Source: Aliiruegeria sabulilitoris (GTDB taxonomy: Bacteria > Pseudomonadota > Alphaproteobacteria > Rhodobacterales > Rhodobacteraceae). Taken from it: a DNA stretch of 64,000 bases. Under the pieces are notes generated by a model. It saw nothing but the letters and a program-made list of their open reading frames with translations, had not been told where the DNA came from and searched no databases. Location of the stretch: assembly GCF_001558155.1 (NCBI RefSeq), contig NZ_LOAS01000028.1, positions 1-64,000 on the forward strand, in the 5' to 3' direction. How positions within the stretch are numbered: position 1 is the stretch's first letter; the number at the start of each line of letters is the position of its first letter. This document shows positions 44,174-55,575 of this stretch, one piece after another. A program made the position numbers and the translations under genes.

Positions 44174-44232
44174 AAGGTCGGACTTAGCACAGTCACCGAA
44201 ATCCCGTCAGACGGCCTCCACCGGAGGGATAC

Positions 44233-44240
44233 GAAGTTAT
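44233..44240 (+). repeat. right 8-bp target duplication of IS66
   Basis: GAAGTTAT, identical to 41092-41099, directly follows the right inverted repeat. Confidence 0.9.
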
Positions 44241-44280
44241 TCGAACTCGGAAGTGATTGTTCATGGTTCGTTAAATACAA

Positions 44281-44325
44281 CTCATAACCTGAAGGTCGTA
44301 GGTTCAAATCCTACCCCCGCAACCA
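44281..44325 (+). tRNA. 3' half of an initiator tRNA-Met (fMet) gene, probable att scar
   Basis: The sequence from CTCATAACC (anticodon loop with CAT) through GGTCGTAGGTTCAAATCC (variable loop and T arm) to CCCCCGCAACCA is the 3' half of an alphaproteobacterial initiator tRNA with encoded CCA. The bases before 44281 do not form a D arm or the 5' half of the acceptor stem. Tyrosine recombinases commonly use tRNA 3' halves as attachment sites, so this is best read as an attL or attR copy rather than a working gene. Confidence 0.7.
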
Positions 44326-44353
44326 AAATTCAGCGTAAAATCAAACGCTTGAG

Positions 44354-44373
44354 CGCCGCCCTCCGGGGCGGCG
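44354..44373 (+). terminator. GC-rich hairpin after tRNA half
   Basis: CGCCGCC, a six-base loop and GGCGGCG form a stem followed by TTTGCGTTTGGGGTTTT. It fits the terminator of the original tRNA transcript. Confidence 0.5.
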
Positions 44374-44489
44374 TTTGCGTTTGGGGTTTTCGTGGAAGCA
44401 CTGTGGAAGCAAGAGGGGGCGAAGTCCTTCATATCGCTGCGTAAATCCGCATTTCGGTCTTCGAGCACAGAACGCGTTGTGCCACCGTC

Positions 44490-46511
44490 TTACCACCTGT
44501 CGCCATCGTCATCGCTTCCGAAGTCGTAGTGATTTCGCGCGACAGACTCGGCTTTGATTGCCTTCATCCCCCATTTCCCGCGCTTCTTATCGAAGCTCAC
44601 GACAGCTATCCCTTCGACAAGATCACCTGCCAAGATCCCTGCAGCAGTGACCAAATGGGGAGGGATGAAGATATCTCCACGTGTGAAGCCCAGCCCGTTC
44701 GCAGTCACGTTCGCTGCTTCCCGAAAACGGCGACAAACGTCGGCGGGCGGTAGTTGATCCGTGGATTGGACTTCAACGATCCTCGTTCGCTTGCCGTTCT
44801 TGGAATGGTGCTGCGCAAGCCTCACGGAGACGGCATCACCGATCGTGGCTTGCCCGCCATAGAGTGAAATCGGACAGATACCGTCGATGCCGCGAGCAAC
44901 GATTACGTGGATAAGGGATTTCTCATGGTTTACGTGATCAACGACTCCGATTCGGGAGGGCACAAGGTCCATGGGCGTGCCGCCTGCCCGGGGGCTGATT
45001 CGATGAATTGTTGCCCGCCATGGTTCGGCCTTCGAGGTCTCGTACTGCACCTTGAGCGGAGCGCCATAGGGAAGTCCACGAATGTCCGGGTGGTTGTCAG
45101 GGAGGTTCAGCTCCAATGCGAGAGCGTCGTCTTCCACGTAAACACGCCGCCGCCGTCTAGACTTCTTACCGTCCCGGCCCTTGATTGTGAACGCATCCCC
45201 CAGGCAGGCATCGGTCCATGGCAGATGTGAGAAAAGCAGTGCTTCCGCCGCGTTGCTGAGCCCAACATAAAAGGAGCGATCGGTTGGCTCCGACTCGAAA
45301 GCAGCTAGTCTTTCTACAAGGGCCTGTGCTTCGCGGGGAACCTGGTATCCCGCCGCGACTCGATGATTCATCATACGTTCGACTTCGAACCGAGCTTGGC
45401 TGGGATGGGTTTCTTCCAGTAGTTCTGCAAACTTAAGACGCACCTTTCCGACGAAGTTTTCGTCTTGTGAACAACTCAGCGCTTTTGCGTAGCAAGATCG
45501 TCTCAGTTCCACATCGTTCGGAACCAAGTCGCCGACCAGTTCCCAGGCCCAGTATTCGGAAGCTTTTTCACGGGCGAATTCGATAGCCAGTTTTTCTGCT
45601 TCATCTATGCGCCCCAATCCACGAAGGATTTTTGTGAGGCTCAGCTTCAGCCAGATGTTCTCAGGGAAGCGCTTCCTTGCTTCTTGTACATGCGGCAGAA
45701 TGAAGTGGCGGTCATCTGCTCGATCGCTGTCGGCAGCATCGGACGCAGCGGCCTGGATCACTTGTTCGACAAGCGACGGATAGGTTTTGCCGTCTCTTCC
45801 CGACTGCCGAGTGAAATCCTCATCACTGAACTGCTCAGGGTTCCACAGACGCAGAAAGGGGAGCACCTTGAGGTGGTTCCCTTTGCTCAGCCGCAACGCA
45901 TGACGCAGCATGAGGCTGTGCAGCAGATCTGGACCTCCAATTGCCAGCTTCAGATAAGTGTTCAGATGCCGCTTTACACGTTGGGCGACTGGTGATGTGA
46001 GTTCATCGTCGCGTTTTCCGTCCAGTTCGGCCTTGATCAGCCGGAAGAGTTCCCAGCCCCATGACTTCCGGTCTTCCAACTCCAAGCTGCCCTCAGCGTG
46101 GAGGTTGGCGTAGATTCGCGAGGCCTCTCGATGATTGCCCTGTTTGCTCAGGTTGCGCGCTTTCAATACCGCACGACGGTCGGTCTGAGCGAGAGCGAGC
46201 GCTTTCTCGCGGTGCTCTGCCAACATTTCATCCGTAGCCGGAACTTCAAAGCGCCGCAGCTCGTCCAGATACCCGGACAATGCTTCTCGATTGCCATCCG
46301 TGCAGTGATGCTTCACCAGCGCGATAAGGCACCACGCGTAGGCCGCCCGATCGTGGTCATCAGCCTCAGATTCAGCGATACGCTCCACCGAAAGACAATA
46401 TGCTGCTTCAAGCTGACCGCCCTTCCTGAGTTTGGTGACGTCCTTGGAGCGATGGCTCCACCCGCCGCCACCTAAGCCTCTGCCATTTATGCGAGAAATT
46501 CGAAAGCTCAA
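44490..46511 (-). CDS. TPR-repeat protein partnered with SF1 helicase
   Basis: A 673-aa protein. Residues ~30-400 are helical repeats of TPR type (GNHREASRIYANLHAEG; LGRIDEAEKLAIEFAREKASEYWAWELVGD). The C-terminal ~230 residues are beta-rich, with segments such as RIGVVDHVNHEKSLIHVIVARGID that look like cold-shock/OB-like RNA- or DNA-binding strands. It begins with TTG inside the stop of the helicase gene (TTGA), with GAGG seven bases upstream. The two proteins probably act together. No named family is recognised. Confidence 0.65.
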   Translation of the reverse strand: MSFRISRINGRGLGGGGWSHRSKDVTKLRKGGQLEAAYCLSVERIAESEADDHDRAAYAWCLIALVKHHCTDGNREALSGYLDELRRFEVPATDEMLAEHREKALALAQTDRRAVLKARNLSKQGNHREASRIYANLHAEGSLELEDRKSWGWELFRLIKAELDGKRDDELTSPVAQRVKRHLNTYLKLAIGGPDLLHSLMLRHALRLSKGNHLKVLPFLRLWNPEQFSDEDFTRQSGRDGKTYPSLVEQVIQAAASDAADSDRADDRHFILPHVQEARKRFPENIWLKLSLTKILRGLGRIDEAEKLAIEFAREKASEYWAWELVGDLVPNDVELRRSCYAKALSCSQDENFVGKVRLKFAELLEETHPSQARFEVERMMNHRVAAGYQVPREAQALVERLAAFESEPTDRSFYVGLSNAAEALLFSHLPWTDACLGDAFTIKGRDGKKSRRRRRVYVEDDALALELNLPDNHPDIRGLPYGAPLKVQYETSKAEPWRATIHRISPRAGGTPMDLVPSRIGVVDHVNHEKSLIHVIVARGIDGICPISLYGGQATIGDAVSVRLAQHHSKNGKRTRIVEVQSTDQLPPADVCRRFREAANVTANGLGFTRGDIFIPPHLVTAAGILAGDLVEGIAVVSFDKKRGKWGMKAIKAESVARNHYDFGSDDDGDRW

Positions 46512-49243
46512 GGGTGAACCTCAACGGAAAGCACCGTCATGACATCATCCTGCAGTTCAACGAGAGATGGCGTCGGTTTGGGTGCCGGGTTGACCGGCAT
46601 GAACTTGGTTAGTTGGTTCTTTCCATTGTAGAATATATCGACTGTGACTGACTCCGATCCCCGTGCGAGGACATAACGCTGGCTCCAGGCCTGTTCCTTA
46701 AGGCTGACCACAACGGCGCCCTTTTGCGTTAGCGCGGCCACCAGGCGATCATGAAAATCCTTTAGGAAGGGGCGCTCTGGAGCGCTCTCACTGGCTGCAC
46801 TGGACCCTACAGCGCCGGGCTTTTGACCTGCCAATGCAGCAAGGCGCGCCATGATATCTTCCGCGAAGCCGTCAGGCTTGGGGCAGGTCACGCCAGAGAC
46901 CGTCCAGTTTCCCTTATAGCCGATGTCGACCCGGGCAGCTTCGGCGTCACGTTTGAAGAAGTACGCTTCCCGGTACTGGTGAAGCGCGATGTCTTCGATT
47001 TCCACTCCGGTGCCATCCAGCCGGTTGCGGATTTCCGCTTGTAGCCAGCTGCGGAACATAGCCTGTGGCGAGACGGCCGATGATTGAGATCCATTCGTTT
47101 CAGGCAGGCTGCCATCGCTACGCGGAAGTCCCGGCTCGCCGCTTGACGAACCCGCTTCGGCGGAAGCTGGTGTGCTCCAACCGACCCCTGCCTGCTGCAG
47201 TCGAATCTCTGGCGGATCAATAAGGTACAGCTTGCCGCTGGTCCGGGTCATCGCCGTGTATAGCCAGCGGAAATAGTCCGACGAGCGCGGGTTCTGCCGG
47301 GTGGCGCAGCTGACGATAACATGGCTCCACTCGCCGCCTTGAGCTTTGTGACAGGTGACGGCGTAGCCAAACCGGAGCCGGAGCGCATTGAAATATGGGT
47401 CGGATCGCAGTGCAAGTTGGAACTCGTCACGCTGCTTTCTTCGATCAATATGCTGGTGACGTTTAAGGAAATCCACGTAGAGCGCGCGCTGCTGTGCCGA
47501 GCCGAGGCTCGCATCGTCGCCGTGCAAAAAGTCGTCAAGGATCTTGGTTTTCAGGATGAGATCGTCGCCCTCCGGTTGTGATAGAGCAACCATGACATCT
47601 CGGAAATTCAGGGCCACATTTATGGGTTCCGAGATGTCGCTACTGCCGACTTTCTGGAGCAACTGGACCGAACGCCGCTCGATAGCGGACTCAATTGCAT
47701 CGATCCGCAGAATTTCTCCGTTGGCGACATAGTGCGGGCCGCAAAAGCCATTGGCAGCGACAATCACGCTGTCACCGGCGGCAACGGTGGCCATTCCCGG
47801 AAATAGCACTGTTCGGATTGCACGGTTGAAGCTGGCGGCCTCGGCATTCGAGTGGGTCACGATGATCGGTGCCTGAGGGCCCCTTCCTTCGCGAATCTTC
47901 ATGTAGAGCGGCGTGACGCTGTCCTTGGAAAGGCGGATCACGTCATCGTCGTATGTAAAGGTAAGGCTGCTGAAACGACTGCTGACGACGCCTTCGCGCA
48001 AAGGCATGACATTGCGTATCACCGCGCTTTCAGCCTTCTGGCGAACGATTTCAGTCAGCTCATAGCCGGTGGCATCAAGCCCGAAGGTCTCACGCAGGTA
48101 ATCAGCGTCCAGGGCCGGAGAGGTCGACATGCCGACGGGAGGCAGCTGCGCCGGATCACCGATGAAGATGATCTTGCGGGCATTGCCAGAATGCGTTGAG
48201 CCCATATGTGCGATCAGATCCTGCAGCAGATGCCCGCTGCCAGACCGGAAGAATTCACTTTCGGAATACACGTTCGATACGAGCGAAGCTTCGTCGATGA
48301 TGGCAACAGCATCGATCGGGTCCTCATTGTTCCGAACCTTGGCGATCATCTTGAAGGTGGCTGACCCGTCGTCATCATCTTCAGTCCGCTCGGTCATGTC
48401 GCTGTAGTCGTATATCAGGCTGTGGATCGTTCGCGCTGACTGACCCGTTTTCTTCGCGATGACCTTGGCCGCCCGCCCCGTTGGGGCCGCAAGCGAGAAC
48501 ATCCGCCCTTGGGCAAGCAAGAACTCAGTCAGACCGCCGGCAAGGAAGGTTTTCCCTGTTCCCGCATAGCCTTTCAGCAAAAACACCCGTTGGGTGTCGT
48601 CTGCCAGGAATCCATCGAGCGCCGAGATGCACCTCAGCTGGTCGGCCGTGAGCTCCTCTTCGAACATGTCCCGCAGCGAGATCCGCGTCTGCGGAGGCCT
48701 GACCAAGGTTGCTAGGCCAGCGCCGCGATTCTGGCCATTGTTCTCCCTCGCGCCGACCGCATGCACGCCAAGCGAGGTATCGTGATCTGCCGTAGGCGCT
48801 ATCGGCGGGGAGCATCTCCGCGCCTTCCAGTCGATGTCCGGCCGCATGTGAAGGCAAAACCAGGCTGCGAGCGAGCGAGCGTCTTCGACAAGACCCCGGG
48901 CTTCACCCGCCGAAACTGGACGTTTGTTGTGTGCTGCGATGTTTCCCAGCTTTCGGATTGTGTGGAGTAACCCGAGGACCCGCCTGTCGAGCAGCTTCTC
49001 GTTCTGAAGAATTCGCAGGCGATCGAAGTGGGTCTCATCGCTGTTCAGGGGCAAGTCATGGTGCCGGAAGAGGTGGCAAACCATAGACTCCGAAAAGCTG
49101 CGCAGGCGGATAGTCGAAAAGTCGGGGAGCTTGTCGGAATTCTGCTCTGCCTCGATGGCCAACGTATGCAGATCTGGCCAGAACGGCTGCAACAATCCAA
49201 AACTTTCCACAGAACTCGCGGATGGCGCGGCCGTTTTTCCCAT
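46508..49243 (-). CDS. DUF4145-SF1B (RecD/UvrD-like) helicase
   Basis: A 911-aa protein starting MGKTAAP at 49243 after AGAGGGG. The N-terminal ~140 residues resemble DUF4145/HEPN-like regions that precede many defence nucleases (IRKLGNIAAHNKRP). The helicase has Walker A GYAGTGKTFLAG, motif II AIIDEASLVSN, GDPAQLPPVG and the RecD-type end RFGYAVTCHKAQGGEW followed by YTAMTRT. The C-terminal ~250 residues contain two beta-rich repeats of unknown type. With the TPR partner it forms a two-gene operon that looks like a defence module beside the att scar. Confidence 0.75.
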   Translation of the reverse strand: MGKTAAPSASSVESFGLLQPFWPDLHTLAIEAEQNSDKLPDFSTIRLRSFSESMVCHLFRHHDLPLNSDETHFDRLRILQNEKLLDRRVLGLLHTIRKLGNIAAHNKRPVSAGEARGLVEDARSLAAWFCLHMRPDIDWKARRCSPPIAPTADHDTSLGVHAVGARENNGQNRGAGLATLVRPPQTRISLRDMFEEELTADQLRCISALDGFLADDTQRVFLLKGYAGTGKTFLAGGLTEFLLAQGRMFSLAAPTGRAAKVIAKKTGQSARTIHSLIYDYSDMTERTEDDDDGSATFKMIAKVRNNEDPIDAVAIIDEASLVSNVYSESEFFRSGSGHLLQDLIAHMGSTHSGNARKIIFIGDPAQLPPVGMSTSPALDADYLRETFGLDATGYELTEIVRQKAESAVIRNVMPLREGVVSSRFSSLTFTYDDDVIRLSKDSVTPLYMKIREGRGPQAPIIVTHSNAEAASFNRAIRTVLFPGMATVAAGDSVIVAANGFCGPHYVANGEILRIDAIESAIERRSVQLLQKVGSSDISEPINVALNFRDVMVALSQPEGDDLILKTKILDDFLHGDDASLGSAQQRALYVDFLKRHQHIDRRKQRDEFQLALRSDPYFNALRLRFGYAVTCHKAQGGEWSHVIVSCATRQNPRSSDYFRWLYTAMTRTSGKLYLIDPPEIRLQQAGVGWSTPASAEAGSSSGEPGLPRSDGSLPETNGSQSSAVSPQAMFRSWLQAEIRNRLDGTGVEIEDIALHQYREAYFFKRDAEAARVDIGYKGNWTVSGVTCPKPDGFAEDIMARLAALAGQKPGAVGSSAASESAPERPFLKDFHDRLVAALTQKGAVVVSLKEQAWSQRYVLARGSESVTVDIFYNGKNQLTKFMPVNPAPKPTPSLVELQDDVMTVLSVEVHP

Positions 49244-49267
49244 CTTGTCCCCTCTGCTTAAGCGCAC

Positions 49268-49655
49268 GTCAGCTAAGCCGAATAATTCAAAGGCTTCTGC
49301 GCCAGATCACCCTGTGGTCGCATACCTTAAAAATCGGGCGAAAATAGGGGGTAAGGAAGACACTCCACCAACTACTCGGAGGCTAATCTTGTCTGGCGGC
49401 AGCGGCAACCTTTCGATTGCTGATGAGATGAAATTCACGGTGCGCCCGGTGGTCACGGGGGATGCGGTTTGCATTTGTTAGTTTCGGGACTTGCCCCTCG
49501 GATTTGGAGCAAACCTCGCGGGCGGTCACCGCTTCGAGCTGCTGTCGTGTTGGCCGTCTGCGGGCCCGCCGTCTTCAGGAAGCCAAACTGGGTTGGCGGG
49601 GGGCTTGGATTGATCGACCGGTCGGCGTCGAGTGCGCTGCAACTGGCTGAGCAGA
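49268..49655. other. intergenic, no gene seen
   Basis: About 390 bp between the helicase start and the IS3 left end. It should hold the helicase promoter. I see no convincing frame, RNA or repeat. Confidence 0.4.
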
Positions 49656-49731
49656 ACTGTCCGTCGTCAGGGTTTTTGGCACCAAGACCGGGCTGAAGTG
49701 CGCGAGTATTCTGCTCATCAGGTTGGTTGGA

Positions 49732-50712
49732 TTATGCAGCGCGCTGGCGATGTTGCAAGCGGCGCGCTTCGAGCGTCTTTAGCTTGATCCTTTCCCTTTG
49801 TTCCAGAATGGCTTTGTTACGTCCAAAGTAGACATCGGCAGGCGTGACGTTGTTCAGGCTCTCGTGGAAACGCTGATGGTTGTAGTGGTCGACGAAGGCT
49901 CCGACCTGTGCTTCGAGGTCCCCTGGCAGGAAGTAGTTTTCCAAGAGGATCCGGTTCTTCAGGGTCTGATGCCAGCGCTCGATCTTTCCCTGTGTCTGGG
50001 GATGGTAGGGCGCTCCTCGGGAATGCTTCATACCCTTATCCTGCAACCATTCAGCCAGATCTCCAGAGACGTAGCTGGAGCCGTTGTCGCTCAACAAGCG
50101 TGGCTTGTGGACGACATGAACTTGGTCGCACCCTGAAGCCCGCAAGGCCAGATTGAGCGTGTCGGTGACGTCTCCAGCCCTCATGTTGGTGCAAAGCTTC
50201 CACGAGATGATGTAACGGCTGTAGTCGTCCAGGATTGTGCTGAGATAGAACCAGCCCCAGCCGAGAACCTTGAGATAGGTGAAGTCGGTCTGCCAAAGCT
50301 GATTGATCCCAGTGGTCTTGTCCTTGAACTCACTGGCGGCCTTTATCACGATGAAGGCCGGGCTGGTGATCAGATCGTGCGCTTTCAGAATTCGATAGGT
50401 CGAAGCCTCTGATACAAAATAGCGTTCCCGATCCGTGAACGTCACCGCCAACTCGCGCGGCGACAGTTCCGTCTCTTTCAACGCCAACTGAACGAGCTTG
50501 GACCGCACTGCGTCTGGAATGCGGTTCCAGACATGTTTGGGCTTGGGAGATTGATCCTTCAACCCAGCCTCGCCGCGTTGAAGAAATCGATCATACCACC
50601 GATAGAATGTGGTGCGGGGGATACCCAGCTTGGCCAGGGTCTGGCGCGCCGACAGGTGTGACCCTTCGACAAGTGCGATGATTTCCAGTTTTTCCGATGC
50701 GGAATACCTCAT
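49732..50712 (-). CDS. IS3 transposase orfB (DDE integrase domain)
   Basis: A 326-aa protein with an N-terminal helix-turn-helix and a retroviral-type integrase core: LWQTDFTYLKVLGWGWFYLS (first Asp), LLSDNGSSYVS (second Asp) and THPQ-like YHPQTQGKIERWHQTLK (Glu). It begins in an ATGA overlap with orfA, where a programmed -1 frameshift usually makes the active OrfAB fusion. All catalytic residues are present. Confidence 0.9.
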   Translation of the reverse strand: MRYSASEKLEIIALVEGSHLSARQTLAKLGIPRTTFYRWYDRFLQRGEAGLKDQSPKPKHVWNRIPDAVRSKLVQLALKETELSPRELAVTFTDRERYFVSEASTYRILKAHDLITSPAFIVIKAASEFKDKTTGINQLWQTDFTYLKVLGWGWFYLSTILDDYSRYIISWKLCTNMRAGDVTDTLNLALRASGCDQVHVVHKPRLLSDNGSSYVSGDLAEWLQDKGMKHSRGAPYHPQTQGKIERWHQTLKNRILLENYFLPGDLEAQVGAFVDHYNHQRFHESLNNVTPADVYFGRNKAILEQRERIKLKTLEARRLQHRQRAA

Positions 50713-51074
50713 TCTTGGTCGCCCCCATCCCCCGTCATGCTTTTTTTGAGCAAACGGAGTTCCAGCGTTTGCTCTGCCACAACCTCCTTCAGATCACGCG
50801 CTTCGCGGCGTAGATCCTTGACCTCATCGGTCGTGGCGGCACGGGCTGTGTCGCCCGCAAGTCGCTTCTTACCCGCCTCCATGAAATCCTTGGACCATTT
50901 GTAGTAGACGCCTTGGGAAATCCCCTCGCGCCGACACAGCTCGGCAATGCTGTCCTCGCCACGCAATCCATCCAGGACGATCCGGATCTTCTCCTCCGAC
51001 GAATACTGCTTGCGAGTGGCCCGCTTAATATCCTTGACGATCTTCTCGCCAGGGCTCTTGGTTGGCTGTCTCAT
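50709..51074 (-). CDS. IS3 orfA (helix-turn-helix)
   Basis: A 121-aa protein starting MRQPTKS at 51074 after AAGGAG. It carries YSSEEKIRIVLDGLRGEDSI and ELCRREGISQGVYYKWSKDF (helix-turn-helix), then a leucine-zipper-like helix ending ELRLLKKSMTG. It binds the IS ends. A run of seven T on the + strand near 50743-50749 (A7 in the gene) is the likely slippery site for frameshifting into orfB. Confidence 0.9.
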   Translation of the reverse strand: MRQPTKSPGEKIVKDIKRATRKQYSSEEKIRIVLDGLRGEDSIAELCRREGISQGVYYKWSKDFMEAGKKRLAGDTARAATTDEVKDLRREARDLKEVVAEQTLELRLLKKSMTGDGGDQE

Positions 51075-51163
51075 GTCCCACTCCTTGTGGTGACGATGAG
51101 CCAGAAACACTCTCTTATCAAATTGCCCTAATTGGACCCATAGGCGCTGACGTCAGACAGTGT

Positions 51164-51361
51164 ATGCCCGACGCCGAGTTCGAGGCCATGCTGGTACGCG
51201 CTGCCGAGGAAGGCGCAAAACGGGCGCTCGCCGATGTCGGGCTCGATGGTGAAGAGGCAGCACTCGATATCCGGGATCTGAGATCCATGGTCGACTGCAT
51301 CCTGCTGGAGCGCCGCACCGCGATGCAGACAGCCGTCCGCATGTCAGCCGGTGGTGGATAA
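51164..51361 (+). pseudogene. DUF6127-like phage protein fragment
   Basis: The frame reads FEAMLVRAAEEGAKRALADV followed by LDGEEAALDIRDLRSMVD and RRTAMQTAVR, the soluble part of a small phage-tail-region protein family (DUF6127). The usual C-terminal membrane helix is missing, and the ATG lies three bases after the IS3 end. It is probably a prophage remnant. Another short frame (from 51351, containing FQAREAEELAQLTDG) follows and may be a piece of a neighbouring phage gene. Confidence 0.5.
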
Positions 51362-51506
51362 CAGCCGAGAGTTTCAGGCGCGGGAGGCCGAGGAGTTGGC
51401 ACAATTAACGGATGGATCCGCTGTCGTGGAGATGATGGGCGACCTTGCGATACTGCGGGAACAGGCTCGCGCGTGCGACCAGTTCAGCTCATGTCGCAGT
51501 GAACAT

Positions 51507-52247
51507 CTACACCTCTTGCGGCGGAAAAACGAAATCGGCACCATCTTCAGAAAACAGTACATCCGGCCAAGGCTGCACCCGATCTTGAACGATTGAGTCG
51601 AAAATGCTGTCGCCGACGGGGATGGTCACGGATTCGCGCAATTCAGCACTGAAAGCGTTCGACGCCGTCGTCTCCAAATGCTGCATATACTCGGTTACGA
51701 AGCGGCCGACGCACGGCTCAAAGAGGGAAGCGACGCTGTTTCTATCGTGAATTGGATAAGCCGAATTCCACGTGGCTCCGTAGAAGCTCAGGATGAAGAC
51801 ACCGGTCGATGACGGTTTCCAGCCTTTCGGCGTGACATGGGCGCCTATCGACGCTTTGACCTTGTCCAAGCGGAGGTCAATGGCACGGATCTTGTCGCCG
51901 TCGAAGGCCCCATGGCCGCGCTTGCACTCGAAAACATAGAGCTGACCTGTGTTGGCATTGAATGCGAGGCAGTCCAAGTGTGCCTTGCCGCCAGCCACCG
52001 AGATTTTTTCCTTGTCAGCCTGCCAGTGGGGCAGCTTGTTGATCGCAAATATCAATGCGCGCTCAATAAGAAGGCCGTGCCGCTTCTTGATACTGTCGAT
52101 CTCAGAAACCAAAGAAGACAGACGCGGGTTCGATCCAAATAGTGGATCGCAGGGAATCTTGGCAGACTTGGCTTTCGCGTCTGCAACGAGCTGAGCGGCA
52201 TTGCTCTACCATAGCAATGCTTCAGCGTATGTCAGCCGTAGACACAT
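51507..52247 (-). pseudogene. PD-(D/E)xK-like nuclease gene with an in-frame amber codon
   Basis: The body (from ~52112) encodes a small restriction-like domain: GGKAHLDCLAFNANTGQLYV then FECKRGHG, matching the D...ExK catalytic strand pair. The same frame remains protein-like further upstream (NAAQLVADAKAKSAK) to an ATG at 52247 preceded by AGGGAA, but is broken by TAG at 52206-52208 after codon 13. Unless readthrough occurs or a TTG at 52112 is used, the full protein is not made. It lies downstream of the DUF499 gene and was probably its operon partner. Confidence 0.55.
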
Positions 52248-52265
52248 TTTATTCCCTGCTGTTCA

Positions 52266-55565
<3,300 letters not shown>

Positions 55566-55575
55566 GATCGTCCCC

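Larger units (their letters stand above)
41100..44232 (-). mobile_element. complete IS66-family element with passenger gene (3133 bp)
   Basis: The ends match as imperfect inverted repeats: GTAACCATCCGGCGTAGGCC at the left and, on the other strand, GTATCCCTCCGGTGGAGGCC at the right. The element is bounded by the duplication GAAGTTAT. It carries tnpA, tnpB and tnpC plus a pRiA4b ORF-3-like gene, all intact and in the same direction. Intact genes and duplication suggest a fairly recent insertion. The target lies just beside a truncated initiator tRNA. Confidence 0.9.
49656..51161 (-). mobile_element. IS3-family element with both open reading frames
   Basis: Terminal motifs ACTGTCCGTCGTCAG (49656-49670) and, on the other strand, ACTGTCTGACGTCAG (51147-51161) match at 13 of 15 positions and bound 1506 bp containing orfA and orfB. 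The bases flanking the two ends do not form a 3-4 bp duplication, so the element may have recombined or deleted neighbouring DNA after insertion. The same terminal motif marks the relic at 1566-2082. Confidence 0.85.

Noticed and set aside
44281-44325. Functional tRNA gene
   Set aside because: Only the 3' half is present; no D arm or 5' acceptor strand precedes it.
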